Of a stretch of 64,000 bases of DNA, positions 24,653 through 38,097 are shown in pieces (the stretch's first letter is position 1; every line of letters starts with the position of its first letter). Location: positions 28,543,407 to 28,607,406 of the forward strand of contig NC_079515.1 in assembly GCF_000801105.2 (NCBI RefSeq), in the 5' to 3' direction. Origin of the DNA: Raphanus sativus (lineage: Eukaryota; Streptophyta; Magnoliopsida; Brassicales; Brassicaceae). Under the pieces are notes generated by a model. It saw only the letters and a program-made list of their open reading frames with translations, ran no database searches and was not told the origin of the DNA. The translations under genes and the position numbers were made by a program.

Positions 24653-27600
24653 ACTAATTGGGAATGTAATTCTATTTTTATTATTGTTTTTGTTTTCTCA
24701 ACAATTCTGAATGTAACTCATTTTTGATATCTTTTTTTCATGAAAATATTATTTCTAAAACCACGATGTCTTTCAATGGCTATACAGTGGTATTTTTCTT
24801 CTTTTTGTTAGTATAATCTTTATCAACTATAGATTTTTACTATTAATATCTTTCGAAATTATATTAATTATAATAAAAGGCGCCAATTTTTAAATATGCC
24901 TTATGTATCTACAAACCTTGGCACGCACTATACCTTCTTAATACCACCACCATAGAATATCATCTGGTTCGTTGTTTACCGACTGTGTTTTCACATATCC
25001 ATGTGGGACAGAGCAGCCGTGTCTTATCATGGTTTCCATATACCAAAGAATCTGGCATCTGGGGATGCTACGCAAGTCTGTTGAATCCAAACATTGTCTT
25101 TAACGTCCATCAGTGGAATGGAGGATGGTTTTGATGATGGAAATGATTAAGAAGTGAATTATGATGATGACCGTTTGGAGGATGAAAAGAATGAGTGCCA
25201 AATGGCGAAACGGATGGAGAGTAAAAATCCAAAGTTTAACAAACAAACAAAAAATATTTGGAACAGTGTGCTAGGATCTGAGCAATAAGGCCTGCGAGAT
25301 GAGCAAACCATGTAGCGGGACACAAAAGATGTCACCATTCACTAATTATTTTCTTACTTTTATTTGCATTTTAGAAATAATAAATTAAAAAATAAAATGT
25401 GCAAAGCGGGACAGATTTGCCAAGACCACATCTACAATTGGAAAGAAGGTAAGATAGTGTGGTTTGTGGTTTGAACAGATTACCATAAATAATTTTTTAA
25501 TTAGTTAAAATGTAGAAAAACATAAGGTTCAGTTACTAATATTTTTTTATCTATATGATATACATAGATTAAGTTCAAAAGTATATTATTAAGTTCACAA
25601 ATTAACTGTGCTAAAACAATTATATTATAAAACTATATTAATATTCAACTTTATTTTGTTTTGTTTAAACGACAACTGCCACAACAATCTTTAAGTCAAT
25701 GAAAATATGATAGTTTAAAAATTGCATAATAAATATCAATAGTAAAGTTTTGGATATTGATATAACTATATTTCTATTTTTCTAATAATTAATTTAAATT
25801 AATTTTTATAGACAATTATCACAGTTACCAAAAAACAAAAAAAAAATCAGTATTAAACCGGAACCAAGTGGGATCTAAGATTATGTCGGATAGTAGTCGG
25901 TTTCCAACTTTGTTAACCAAACTGCTTGAGTCTCAAAAGAACAAATAAAATTTTCTAAATATCCGAACTACAATAATTGCAATCTTTTAAATAAAATATG
26001 ATATTGGCCATAAAATCTCAATAATACCATATTAAATTTTATACTTCAGATCCATAAAATATTTCTTTAATGAAATATATATTTATAAAATTATATTAAT
26101 ATCACTTATTTTTAGTTTTTAAAATATAAATATATTGTATGTGTCTCGCAGTTATAATATTCATTATATATGTTATCATTCACATTTTGTTTTGAACCGC
26201 TTATTCTAGGAAAACCGCAATTGTTTTGCAGTATATGTTTCTCTTATACAAACCACAGTTAAACCGTATCGCAGTATGCATTCCACTTGAACCGCACTGT
26301 CATTCGACTGTCACCATTCGGAGCCTAAGAAGAATAGTAATAAAAAGAAGGGCTGTTCCAAAAAACATCATCACTAATGATGCAGTTCTTCTGGAATATT
26401 TGTGGTCTTAATAAAAAAAAACAAGCATGAGACTATAAAGAAATGGTGTATTTCATCAACTTTCTTCTCTCTCACCTTGAATAGAAACCTTAATTTTTTG
26501 GATTTACCCCTTTATCGCGAAGTGACGATGTCCCAGATATTTAGCTTCTTTCTTGAGTCGATTTTAAAAAACATTTGTGGCCAAAATTGATTTTTTGTTG
26601 GGATGGGCCATGTCAAATTTTATGAATGGGTTAGCTGGAACAGTTTTAGTTAAATTACGGTCAGATGGATCAAATTTTAATTGATCAATAGGATAATTAT
26701 GCATAATTAAACGTCTCTGATCTCCACATCACTTTTTGAATTAATGAAATTAAATTTATGATGTTAACTATATAACCTCATTAAGTTGATGGATGTTACC
26801 ATGTATAACATATATTTCGTGTAGTTATATATACATTAGTTTAGTCGCATGGTTATCCATGTGGTAGTCAGTATTTTATGTAGCCATCAATCATTTTTTC
26901 TACTAACAATGAGTGGTTCAAGGAATATGCTACTACCTCAGATGCATTTAGTTTTTACTTATACTCTCGAAAATTCTATCTATTGTTAAGTCTAGGCAGT
27001 AAAGTCTGTCAGTCTGCATAGTCAATCGAATCAATATATGTTTAGAGTAATTTATATTTATGTGGAGGATTATTGTAACCCAAATTTATAAGATTTTAGG
27101 CTCTGTAAGTTATTGGATTACAAGTGAAGAGAAATGAATGTCTTAAGGACTTAAATGAAAAACCTTTCACTTAACTAAAATGCAAGAGTAAAAAATTACG
27201 GATTACTTACAACAAGAGAAATCTTGTACTATATTTATGCATTTCCTTAACAAAGTTCAAAAACTTGTGGGAACATTATGGAAAATAAGTAAGAGGCATC
27301 ATTATGAAAACCAAACACACATGTGCGCACCGGCACCACGAAGCATGTTTGGGTTTGAGCTTGTGTCTTGGAGAATGTAGACTTTAGCCCACAAAAGATG
27401 CTCTTTGGGAGAAAATTTATACCTATATTTTTACATAATATCCTAGATATATCTGAACAGATTATGTTTAAGATATTTTAGAATCTAAACATTTTATATT
27501 GTTAGGATAGTTTCGTTAAATTTCCAGATCATAATTATCAATATTAGAGTAATTCTCACGATGACTGGAATGTTTCCTGAATATTTTTTCCTGTATCATT

Positions 27601-30600
27601 TTTGCTTAACTCGTCGATTAAGTTATCTTTTCATATCAATCAAGACATCTGCTCTCCATTGATCATATGATTATCATACACAGCTTCCAGCAAAAACCTC
27701 CTATTCTTGTTAAATTTTGACAGTATATCATATAAATTTAGTTCATACATTGTATATTGGGTGTTGCAAAAAATCTCATAGCGTTTGTTTTATAAAAAAA
27801 TAAAAAATAAAAAAATCAAACAGAACTGTCAAACATTAGGAAGATTTAATGAGTTAAAGAAAGAGGTAATCTCGACTCCTTGTATTCATTTATTTTCTAA
27901 ACATTTTGGTCTTTATATTATTGTTTCTTATGCTTTTATTTTGTGTTTTACAATTAGGATTGTCGCAGTTTACGGTCCACAATTGTGACATCACCTCAAT
28001 TAATCATACATTCCGAAAAGTTTCTATTATAGATATATATATCTTTTTTTTTTGTTCTTGTTTGAGATCTTATAAATTAAACATAGAAAAATCACTAAAA
28101 ATAGATTGCTTTCAGTTTTTAGTGATTTGTTGATAGTAATGATTTAATTTATGCTACTCTACAAGTAAAAGAGTTGGGAATTGAAATATTGGCCAACAAG
28201 CACTATTGGCATTTAGAAGGATTCACTTGTTGTATATAAAAGCCAGGATAAATTTTATTTTTACCTTACTTTGGTACCATTATGCATTATTCATGCTTAC
28301 CTTGTCTAGAGTGACATTTTCACAAATACGTAAAATATGAGGTTTCATTAAAAAGGTAAACAGCTTTGTTATATCGATATATAAATATAAAGAATTATTT
28401 AAATAAATAATAAAAATAATAAAATTTGTAATTTTCTAATTATATTTTTTTTTTCAAACTAAAAGTAAATGTGGTTAAAATAAATATGAAAAGTGTTATT
28501 AAAAATGTGGTGGTTTAAACAATTTCTTCAAAAGCCACATAGTCTATCATTTTTATCTATTTGTACTTTGATTCAAAAGGGATTAGTACCCATTCAGTGA
28601 CTTTGGTTTTGCATAGACATTATCAAAATTGGTGTCATCAGTAACATATGTCTAATTTTTAAAAAATAAACAACTGAAAACTTTTACACTTTACTAAGCC
28701 TTTTTACAAAAAAAAAAGTTTTACATTTTACGTTTTTCTCTTCGTACAATAATTAGTCAATCATAACTCCATAATTTCTTTCTGGATAATAGTATTTTCA
28801 GATTTTTGATATTAGATGTAGTTTGTTATATAATTTTTGTCAGGCTTTTGATATTAAGTGTAACTTGATATATAAAAAGAAAGTTGTGGAACTATTATTA
28901 TTTTTGATATTGTTAATGTGAAATTAATGGGGGTAAATTAAGCAATATGAATAGATGTGTGTGAATAAAATTAACATATAAACAATTATTTTCTTTAAAC
29001 AACACAGTTTCGATTTCTTTCGTACGAAATATTAGAAAGTAAAAACAAAATAATTCGGGCAAAAAATAAAAACAAAATAATTATTATATTTATTTTTTAA
29101 TTGATTAATTGAATTTAATTATTATATTTCTTAGACAGAAAAAGGTAATTTTTTAAACACTAAAAAGGTAATTATTATATTTTTTATTTACACCAAATCT
29201 CTGAATAGAAATCAAAGACATAATCGACGAAAGCTCCGATGTGGGAGGAGGAGGGGACCATCTTTAATATTGACACGTGTATATTCTTTCTAAGTGATCT
29301 CTGCAAAAACAACTTTGGAAGCTCTGATTAGCTCTCCACATCACGATAATTACTCGGGAATATTTTATAAAATAGATTAAGAATCCCAACCACACTTGAA
29401 CTGAGTTCATTGGAATCAACCCCAAACCATTTTAAAAGAAGATTATTATACACATGACACATGTACATTTGTATCTTCTCAATTTTATTTGCTGGTATTC
29501 AAATATCACTGGTTAATTATGCATCTAATTATATTTTATGTCTATAGGTTCGAGGTCTTGACGCTCATTGGTATGTCCAATTTATAATTTCTAGAATGGA
29601 ACTAAACTACTGAGCTTGTTATACAAAACATTATCATCAGTGAAATTTATTCAATTAATCAAATATATACAAGTTGTACACCATTTTATGAATATATAAA
29701 GTCTAAACATATAGGATACAATACATGATATGTCAAATATTTGGTAACGTACTATTTATTTGACAAAAAAAACTAGCCAGATAACTGAGAAAAAAACAAG
29801 TTATATATTGTGTTTATGTAGATTAATGAGACGTCATCAATACAATTAAACACCATAGAACATATATTAAGGAATGTAAATAAACTGTAATTTGGAATAA
29901 GAATCTGATAAAGCTTAAGTAAATAAACTCTTCTAACTTAATTAGCTTCTTGCTTTTAGCATATTATCAGTGCACTACTGAAGGATAAAACAAAAGACAA
30001 AATATGCTGTCATAACTCATATGTAAAGTATTCTTGAGAACTTAACTAATCTTTAATGTATGAGCCAAGCAACCTCTTAGCGTATAGTATGTGAGGCCAA
30101 CAGACACGAAATAAATTTTGAAAGGGCGATAGATTTTGGAAAGATCGTGAAAATGTGAACAAATCTACTTTTTTCTTTTCCAAAATAAATATTGTTAGAT
30201 TATAATCATTTGATTAATTAGTGTAGGTACTTTAATAAGATGCTGGTAACTTAGATACATGTTCCTCGAATGAAAGAATTGTGATGAAATTAGTGCATAG
30301 CCATAGAAATTAGAATCAACTTTAAGTACATGTGATTAATTGATGGACCACTAATATATTAATTTTAAAAACTTACAACAAAGCAACTTAGAACATCCAA
30401 ACAATATCCACTAAATGGTACATACCTATAGCAAAATACACATATTTATGTATGAATAGACTGTATACAATGTTCATTCCTATATATATGTGTGTGCGCG
30501 TTATATTGTGAAGATATATTTTGGTAGGATTTATGAATAAAACCAGCAAGTTAACACACAAAGTGTCACAGGAAAATGCAGATCAAACAAAACAAATGTC

Positions 30601-31118
30601 GATTATGTAATTTATGCAGAATAAAAGAAGAAGGCCGAAACAACACAACCACAGATCTACACTCTCACACTCAACAGAATATGGGAATATGGATTAGGAA
30701 CCAGATCTATAACATCCAAGAAGAAGAAGAAGTAGTAGTAGTAGATTGAAACCTTATCGTACACGTCTGATAACAACAACGAACAAGAGCAAGTGAGAAA
30801 TCAGACAACTATGGTGGTTGGGGCTTGCCAGCAGTTGTGGTGGTGGTCGGAGATGGTGGCCGGCGGCTAGAATTCTGGTTTTCTGAAATCTTTATAGAAT
30901 TTCGTTCTATTTTTTATGATAAAAAAATAATTACTCTTTTTATGATAAAAAAGGAGACTCCTAGAATTTTAACTCTGATGAATTTTATACCTAACGAGCT
31001 TCTCTTAAAAATAGAGGGAAACTTTATAAGCTGGGTTCTAGGATGTTACATCCTCAATCGTCAAATTGAATTGAACCATTTTCTCTTCTTCTTTTTCTTC
31101 AGTGATTTAAAACTATCG
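24653..31118. other. Gene-poor AT-rich region between the two gene blocks
   Basis: No gene was recognised in these 6.5 kb. Frames are short and low-complexity. Near 26140-26320 a stretch rich in AACCGC ends in CACCATTCGGAGCC, similar to the right end of the PIF-like element at 9481-10140, so it may be a lone terminus. Near 30700-30860 are short (GAA)n and (GTA)n runs next to a GC-richer patch with a 98-codon frame that shows no domain. Confidence 0.45.
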
Positions 31119-31119
31119 T

Positions 31120-31430
31120 AGAGAGCATTTCCAATCCATCTATATTTTTGTTTCTATAATAGCATTTGAAGTCAAAATCATTCCAACCAATTTCTATTTT
31201 TTTCTTCTAAAATAAATATTGCTATTTTTCATCTATTTATTATAGAGGAAGAAATAACATTCATTTATATTTTATTCTATTTTTGGAGATCTATATTTTA
31301 GAGAAGTACATTGAAGTAAAATTTACCTATATTATAGAATTTCTCTATTTTAGAAGTAGAAGTAGAAATAGAAAAATACATAGGAGAGTCTTACAAGCTT
31401 TCTCTATTTTGTAATAATTAGTTGGATGGG
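31120..31430. mobile_element. Possible AT-rich MITE
   Basis: The sequence starts GAGAGCATTTCCAATCCATC and is full of TCTATTTTAGAA-type motifs, a pattern typical of short AT-rich MITEs in Brassicaceae. A similar block lies at about 60440-60620. The inverted termini are weak and no target duplication was confirmed. Confidence 0.3.
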
Positions 31431-31940
31431 AAGTGGGAACCACAATCACAATTGAAGAAGAAAGCCCAGGGAGAGATCAGTCAAAGAGTTTAGGTACGTA
31501 AAACGAGACTAGCACGTCTCCTTCTTTACCAACTACAGTCTACAAATAAAATCAGCTGATCATAAAAGTCAATAAGTGTATTTACACGTAAAAGAAACTT
31601 ATGGTCAATTTAAAGTTTTAGACGCACGTGGATTCTACAGTATAAAATTGCATTACGACAAGTTGCCAGACAGGAACGCCAATTATATACCGCCTCATTT
31701 GGCATAATTTCTTCTACAATACAGACTTTTTCTGATTAGTTATTATTTTTATAGCCCAAGGATTTTGAATCCAAAATCAAAATTAATCGATAGAACTTGT
31801 TAGCTTTTGGATGTCTTTGATAACCATTGAAACTGTAATGGAAGGAATTGAACTCCGATCTCATAGATCCCTTACTATAAATGTAGGTTTCAAGTAATGT
31901 AGAATTAATTAGAATCATTCAAATGCTAAATAATGTGTAA

Positions 31941-33769
31941 CTAGATTCTGACCCGCCCTTTGAAAGGGCGGGTATATTTTTTGTTTTAAGTTTTCTGAAA
32001 ATTTTAATTTTAATTTTTAATTTTTATATTTTTATTTTTTTGTAATGTCATATGTAATTAATATTAATTTAATGTAATTTTCGGTAATAATATTAAATAT
32101 GTCAAGTTGTATAATTATACATTAGTGCCATATGTATTTCAAAAATTATTTTTAAACTTTATTCCTAAAATTCACAACATATTATATTTTCGAAGTAATT
32201 AGCTAACATAATTAATTAAGAATATTTGTACTTAAAAAAAACTCGACTTGGAGTCGATCTGAAAATCAAAATCTCATACTCACTGTTTTGAAACCAGACC
32301 TAGATCCACGGTTAAACTAATAAATCCAGTGACCCAAAATAAATCCGGTTTGGATTTTGTGAAAAAATTAATATTTAAAACCCCAATAAGACCCGCAAAA
32401 AATCACTAAAATTCGGAACCCGGTTACCGGTTGAAATACTGGTTGAACCAATAGATGAGTTTTATTTTTCTAAAATTAATTATGTTTTTCTAAATCTTGT
32501 TTCTATGCTTAGATCCGAAATTTGTTGCCATATAGATATGCATTTAAAATAAAAGTTTAAGTGGTTATGGAATGTGGTTATGTAATATATACAAAAAATT
32601 AAATTTAGATTAGAATAATAGATTTGGTTCCTATAGTATTTTTGTTTGTTACGTAAATACTGTTATTTCGAAATTAGATCTATAATATATTGAAAGTGCA
32701 GGATTTTTTATTTTTAAAAATCTAATTATATTTAAGTTTGTGAATTAATTTTAAATTATTATAATTCAATTTTGGTTAGTTAATTAAATAGGCCAACTTT
32801 TTTGTTGCCATTTTTCAAATGATGGTAACAATAGTTTTAGTTTTGTGAATATTTCATGTACAAATATGCACATGTTACCATCTAGTTAAAATTATCATCA
32901 TTTTGTTTAAATATAATATTGTTTATTACTATTTTTTATGCTTATAACAATATTTTTCAAACGGTTTTATAAAAATATAGGTTATGTCTTTCTTTTTTTT
33001 GTTTGTGAACAATATTTTGCAACGATATATTGTTAATATATAAAAATCTTAAACCCAAAATTTAAAATTTATAAAGTTATACTCATCTCATTTAAGACTC
33101 ATTAAAACATAATCATCATTGGTGGACGACTAATAACTAACATAGACTATTGGTCGTTTTATATAGTTTGTATTTGATGATTATGCTTTATACAATTTGT
33201 ATAATCAAAGAAATATAATCACATTTTAAAACATGATTTAATGTTTCATGAATTGATATATTTATTTCAATCAAACATAAATTGGTCAATGATTGTTAAA
33301 ATCAAATAAACCGAGCGGGAAGCAAAGCAATAATCCTAGTTAACCGGACTTGTTGGCGATCTTTCGAGCCCCTCACTCCAAGCTGGCATTGCAATTCATT
33401 CTCAGCAGTCAAAATTTAATAACACCAGAAAAGTCCAAGGAAAGAACTATGATAGTAAAGAAGTGTAAACATATTAATCGTATGCTTTAGCAGAAAAACA
33501 TATCAATTGTATGTACAAATGTGAAGATGAAAAGTGAAGAATGCAGTTGTCTCTTTCCATATCATTTGTAATGCATAATCCAGCAACTGAGAATATATGT
33601 GAAGATGAAAAGAGGTAACTGTATTTATTCTCGTATAATAAATGTTATTGTTTATTTATTTTATTTGAGTTTAATTAAAGTAAAAAAATAAATGAGTGGC
33701 ATACCATTGTAATTAATTTTAAAAATTAAAGACAAAAAACTATTAGATATTTTGCTTTAATAGTATAGA
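31941..33769 (-). mobile_element. Non-autonomous Helitron, 1.8 kb
   Basis: On the minus strand it begins TCTATACTATTAAAGCAAAA (5' end at 33769). It ends with the perfect hairpin CCCGCCCTTTGAAAGGGCGGG, a spacer and CTAG (31944-31941), lying between A and T. It is the same family as 60764-62547; both share the hairpin and an adjoining TATATTTTTTTGTTTTAA. No helicase frame is present. A GC-richer patch at about 33305-33440 stands out from the AT-rich body. Confidence 0.8.
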
Positions 33770-33898
33770 TAGTTTTTTTTTCATAAATTTTGTAGGTCAC
33801 GTTGACGGTTGATCCATGCATGTAAGCCGATGACGTAACAGAAAAGTACTCTCAAGGAACATTACTCAACCTTCGGTGTATTTGGACGCGCTTTTCCT

Positions 33899-34189
33899 AT
33901 GATTTTCTATATCATTCTTTTGTCTAAGAAAGGAATCTTAGACCGTAAGAATATTATGACCGTTTACCAAAATAATGTGACAAACAGAAGAATAAAATTT
34001 GTGTGCATTGATGTAAAAAGTGCCCTTTGTGTGGTGACCAGGAAGCTGCATTTCTGCACATGTAAAAATAATACAGGCAACAATGCCTGTCTATTAGCAA
34101 AGTTTCAAAAAAAAAACAATGCCTATCTATTTTGTAATAATTTACTATTTATAAAATCTTGGTCTAGCCCCTTTTTCTCAAGATTTTGA
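33899..34189 (+). other. Unsupported 96-codon open frame
   Basis: A 96-codon frame between two Helitrons contains CxxVTRKLHFCTCKNN, a cysteine-containing stretch with no recognised family. It lacks any neighbouring gene signal and is probably chance. It is recorded because it is among the longest frames in this gene-poor stretch. Confidence 0.15.
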
Positions 34190-34440
34190 CAAAAATGTAC
34201 ATAAATCCCGGATTTTCGATATCATATGCGTGCAGAAACAAGATATTTATATCTCTTATATAACAAAGTTACATACACTCATATATGTACACGCATGCCT
34301 CATGGTGTTACTTTTCTTTGCTATACACTTTTACGCGTGCATATATAAGAGCCTTTTAGAAGAAGAAAAATAGACAATAGTCAATTCCTTTTGCTTGAAC
34401 GCTGCAGGAACCTTTCAATTTTCTACTATATTAACTAATA

Positions 34441-35041
34441 CTAGAGTTTGACCCGCACATCCGTGCGGATTTAATTTTATTTTTATACATATATATATCT
34501 GGTTTATTTTTATTGTAATTCTAAATTTATATAATTTTTGCTACTGTTCTTTACGTACAATTCATTAGGTAAATCATATTTATATTTATATTATTTAACG
34601 TATTTATATTTTTGAATTCAAACTTAATATACATATAACAAAATGATATAAGATTAACAATGTAAGGTGTATTTCTTACTCAGAAATTATTTTGAGTCAT
34701 TTAAAAAATGAAGTGATGGGCATCCGGTATATTACATGTTTAATCTGTGGGTGCACCATTATTAAAAAGAATTGTAACTGTAGAAAAATAATATGCCTTC
34801 ACTAAATTTCGGATTATTACTTTTAAGTATTAACACTCTTTTAACCCACAACCAACCATCTAGACTAATATTTAAATCTGTTAAAATATCTTCACAATAT
34901 CTAAAGATGTTTTATTTATTGTTTAGATAATAAAAACATTATATACAGTTGGACTTATAATATTTCTGTTTACTTTTTAATAGTCCAACTATGACTTTTT
35001 CATAGTAGATTTTTTTTGTACTTCTATTTTAATAGAGAAGA
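34441..35041 (-). mobile_element. Non-autonomous Helitron, 0.6 kb
   Basis: On the minus strand the 5' end is TCTTCTCTATTAAAATAGAA (at 35041). The 3' end has the hairpin CCGCACGGATGTGCGG followed by a spacer and CTAG at 34444-34441. It is inserted between A and T. The hairpin class is shared with the element in TPPD intron 1. Confidence 0.78.
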
Positions 35042-35559
35042 TTATAACAAAATTGATGGAAAATAATGTAACCGTTAGCCGAAAGTGAAATTGGAATTCA
35101 ATACTCTATATATAGTTGTAAAACGAATTTTCTAAATTAATTCTCATGTCGCATTCGTATATCCTTGTCGTTGAAGGAGGTGTTAATTTTCTTGAATAGT
35201 TTCGTGAGATTTTATAACAAGCCAAAATGATGCTGACTCATTTACACACGAAAGTTATAAATCCAATAACTAGATGATCCACAAACTAAAGAAAATCAAA
35301 TAAAGTACCAGCTTTTAATAGGATTAGAACTTGTAGTGCCCTTCATTGATACCAAAAGAGAACATTTGATTGTGCGCATAACTATAGGTATCAATAAAAC
35401 GCCGCAGAACAATACTGTTTGAAACAGTTGTACAACGATATGACACATTATAACATAGTTCCAAGATATATAATAATTGTGACCAATCATAAGCTTAACT
35501 GATTTCAACAATTTTGTAACGAGAGCTAATCCCACGGAAGGGTCTACGGATCGAGTAAA

Positions 35560-37150
35560 CAGATGCAGGTCTGTTTATTTATATTTTAATTTTTTTACAC
35601 GATATTGTGAATCATTTCTTCACATGTTATCCATAATTCATTTATTCAAATTCAAGTTTGATTAATTCTATGATTTTTAATGGATGTATAACCGAAAAGT
35701 AAGTGTACTTTAGTAATATATGTATGTAGTAAGTGTACGTTAGTAATATAGGTAGTAAATGTACTTTTATACGATATTGTGAATCACTTCTTCAGAAAAT
35801 TATCCATAATTCATTTATTCAAACTCAAATTTGATTAATTCTATGATTTTTTAATGGATGTATAACTTAAAAAATAAGTGTACTTTAGTAATATAGGTAG
35901 GTACTCAAATCAATTGTTTTAAACTTTTCAACATATACCATAAAATCAGGATGTTCCAATTTTCACCATCTTTTAAATAATGCAATGTCCATTTACATCA
36001 CAAGATCGCTAATTCGCTATCCATGTTAGTGTGATCCTACACAGAACTTTACATTCTTCTAGTTTTAGATCTAATATCACTTGTAACGCTTCGACTTGTT
36101 CATGGCTAATAGAACTTCCATGCTCGCTATATTCTTCTCCCATGTCCTCGTGTGACGGACGGTGCATTAGTTTTCCAGAGGTTAGAAATCCTTGTTTAAT
36201 GATTCTGCAATCACCATGTGACATCTCTCCATTTTTTTATTTCTCATTTAATATCGCGAATCACTTTAGTTACCAACCTTTTCACTACTTCAGCTCAAGC
36301 ATTCTTAATTCTAGAATTCTTTATGGATCTATGACCGAAAATGTAAATGCACTTTTTGAGATAGGTAGTCAAATCAATTGTTTTTCACTACTTCAGCTCA
36401 AGCATTCTTAATTCTAGAATTCTTTATGGATCTATGACCGAAAATGTAAATGCACTTTTTTGAGATAGGTAGTCAAATCAATTGTTTTAAACACTTAAAC
36501 ATATACCACAAATCGGGATTTTATAATCCATTCTCTCTCAAAGAACACAACATCCCGATTACGCCACAAGATCATTATCCATGTTAGTGTGAACGCAGAC
36601 AAGACTCCATACTCATCTTGGTTAGGCTTTGATATTACTTTTATCGATCTGGACGTTTGACTAGTAAGCCTCCCACGTCCGTTTACTTGGCATGTGGGCC
36701 CATCACGTGCAACATGTGATGTATTAATTTTTAGGAGGGTATAAATAGTTGTTTACTGATTTTATAATTATCACATGATATTTTCTCGTGGTTTGATTTT
36801 AATTTTACAATACCGCAAATCACTTTTCAATAGATCATTTATTCTTTTACTACTACAGTTCAAATATGACTAATAAGCCTCTCACGTCCGTTCATTTGGT
36901 ATGTGGGCCCATCACGTACAACATGTGATATGTTAATTTTCTAGAGGATATAAATAATTGTTTACTGATTTTATAATCATCACATAACATTTTTCGTGAA
37001 TTAGTTCACTTTTCAATAGATCACGTATTATTTTACTACTAAAGTTGAAATATGTTTAATTCTATAATTCTTTCTTAATTCGTAATGGGTGATCAAAGAA
37101 TTTAAGTACACTTTGATGATATTAATAATCAAATCAATTCTTTTAAAACA
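35560..37150. repeat. Complex tandem repeat array
   Basis: A diverged unit recurs several times. Landmarks are GATATTGTGAATCA, CATTTATTC, TTGATTAATTCTATGATTTT, AAGTGTACTTTAGTAATATA and CAAATCAATTGTTTTAAAC. Copies start near 35600, 35770, 36250, 36385, 36770 and 36970. Within the array a unit of about 105 bp is almost perfectly doubled (about 36280-36385 and 36386-36488). A second segment with GTGGGCCCATCACGT is also doubled (36660-36740 and 36870-36945). No coding content. Confidence 0.65.
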
Positions 37151-37590
37151 TTATTCTATTGAACCAAGCTCGAGTTTATTAAAACATTATTCTCTTAATG
37201 TCCAACCATAATAATTAAATATATTTTATCGAAGAAAAGAAAAGTAGACAGAGAAAGACTGCAACTTGCACCAAAAGCTACCTCTTTAGCAAATCACTGA
37301 TATGATATCAGTGATATTATATATCAGCATTATATACCCTAAAAAGAGCAACTAAATGTATAATCGTAAGAACAACAACAACATCAACTGAATAATACAA
37401 AGTATATATGTTTAGGAAAATTCATCATTTTAAGAGTAACTGGTCGAATCTTAGACATGCTCAGGTTTTTTATTACCTTGGCTTTCAGTTTCATTGCAAA
37501 GGTCATATATTTCATTATATGCATGCGGTTAACTGAACTTATTAGTGAGTTACTATCTAAGCATGGTCAAATTTAAATTCGAGTTAAATA

Positions 37591-37876
37591 CTAAATTTGC
37601 TAAACTAATTAAAATCTCTAAATTTGTAAAACTAATTAAACTTTCTTGCTATAAAATAAATATATAAACAAATTCGAAATCCCTCCTATATTTATCAGTT
37701 GTGTCCAAGTCAACTTCATAATTAGGAATATAACTAAATTTGCTAAACTAATTAAAATCTCTAAATTTGTTAAACTAATTAAACTTTCTTGCTATAAATT
37801 AAATATATAAACAAATTCGAAATCCCTCCTATATTTATCAGTTGTGTCCACGTCAACTTCAAAACTAGGAATATAT
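37591..37876. repeat. 143-bp tandem duplication upstream of TPPD
   Basis: Copies at 37591-37733 and 37734-37876 are nearly identical (CTAAATTTGCTAAACTAATT through TTATCAGTTGTGTCC). The downstream copy ends about 220 nt before the TPPD start codon, placing the duplication in its promoter region. Confidence 0.88.
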
Positions 37877-37958
37877 TTATAAAAACATTAAAAAAATAAA
37901 TAGAAATGGTGTCGCAGGAGAAGTACAAGGAAAAAGCTCTTTCACTCTTTGAGAGGAA

Positions 37959-37970
37959 GTTTATAAATTG
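37959..37970 (+). promoter_or_regulatory. Possible TATA box of TPPD
   Basis: TTTATAAATT lies about 130 nt upstream of the TPPD start codon and is followed by a pyrimidine-rich leader (38020-38090). Position and sequence are the only support. Confidence 0.35.
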
Positions 37971-38097
37971 ACCCACCCTTGAGTCTATTATCATGACATG
38001 TGTTAAGACTTGACATAACTGGTCTTTCTCACACCAAACCCTTTTCCTCTGTTTTTCAATCTCTCCTCTGTTCTTTCCTTAAAACCATAATGCGTTA

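Noticed and set aside
30825..31121. 98-codon frame near a GC-rich patch
   Set aside because: No motif, no splice or promoter context, and the second half runs into AT-rich, probably transposon-derived DNA.
35560..37150. Spaced repeats considered as a CRISPR-like array
   Set aside because: Units are long and diverged with no unique spacers, and the host is a plant.
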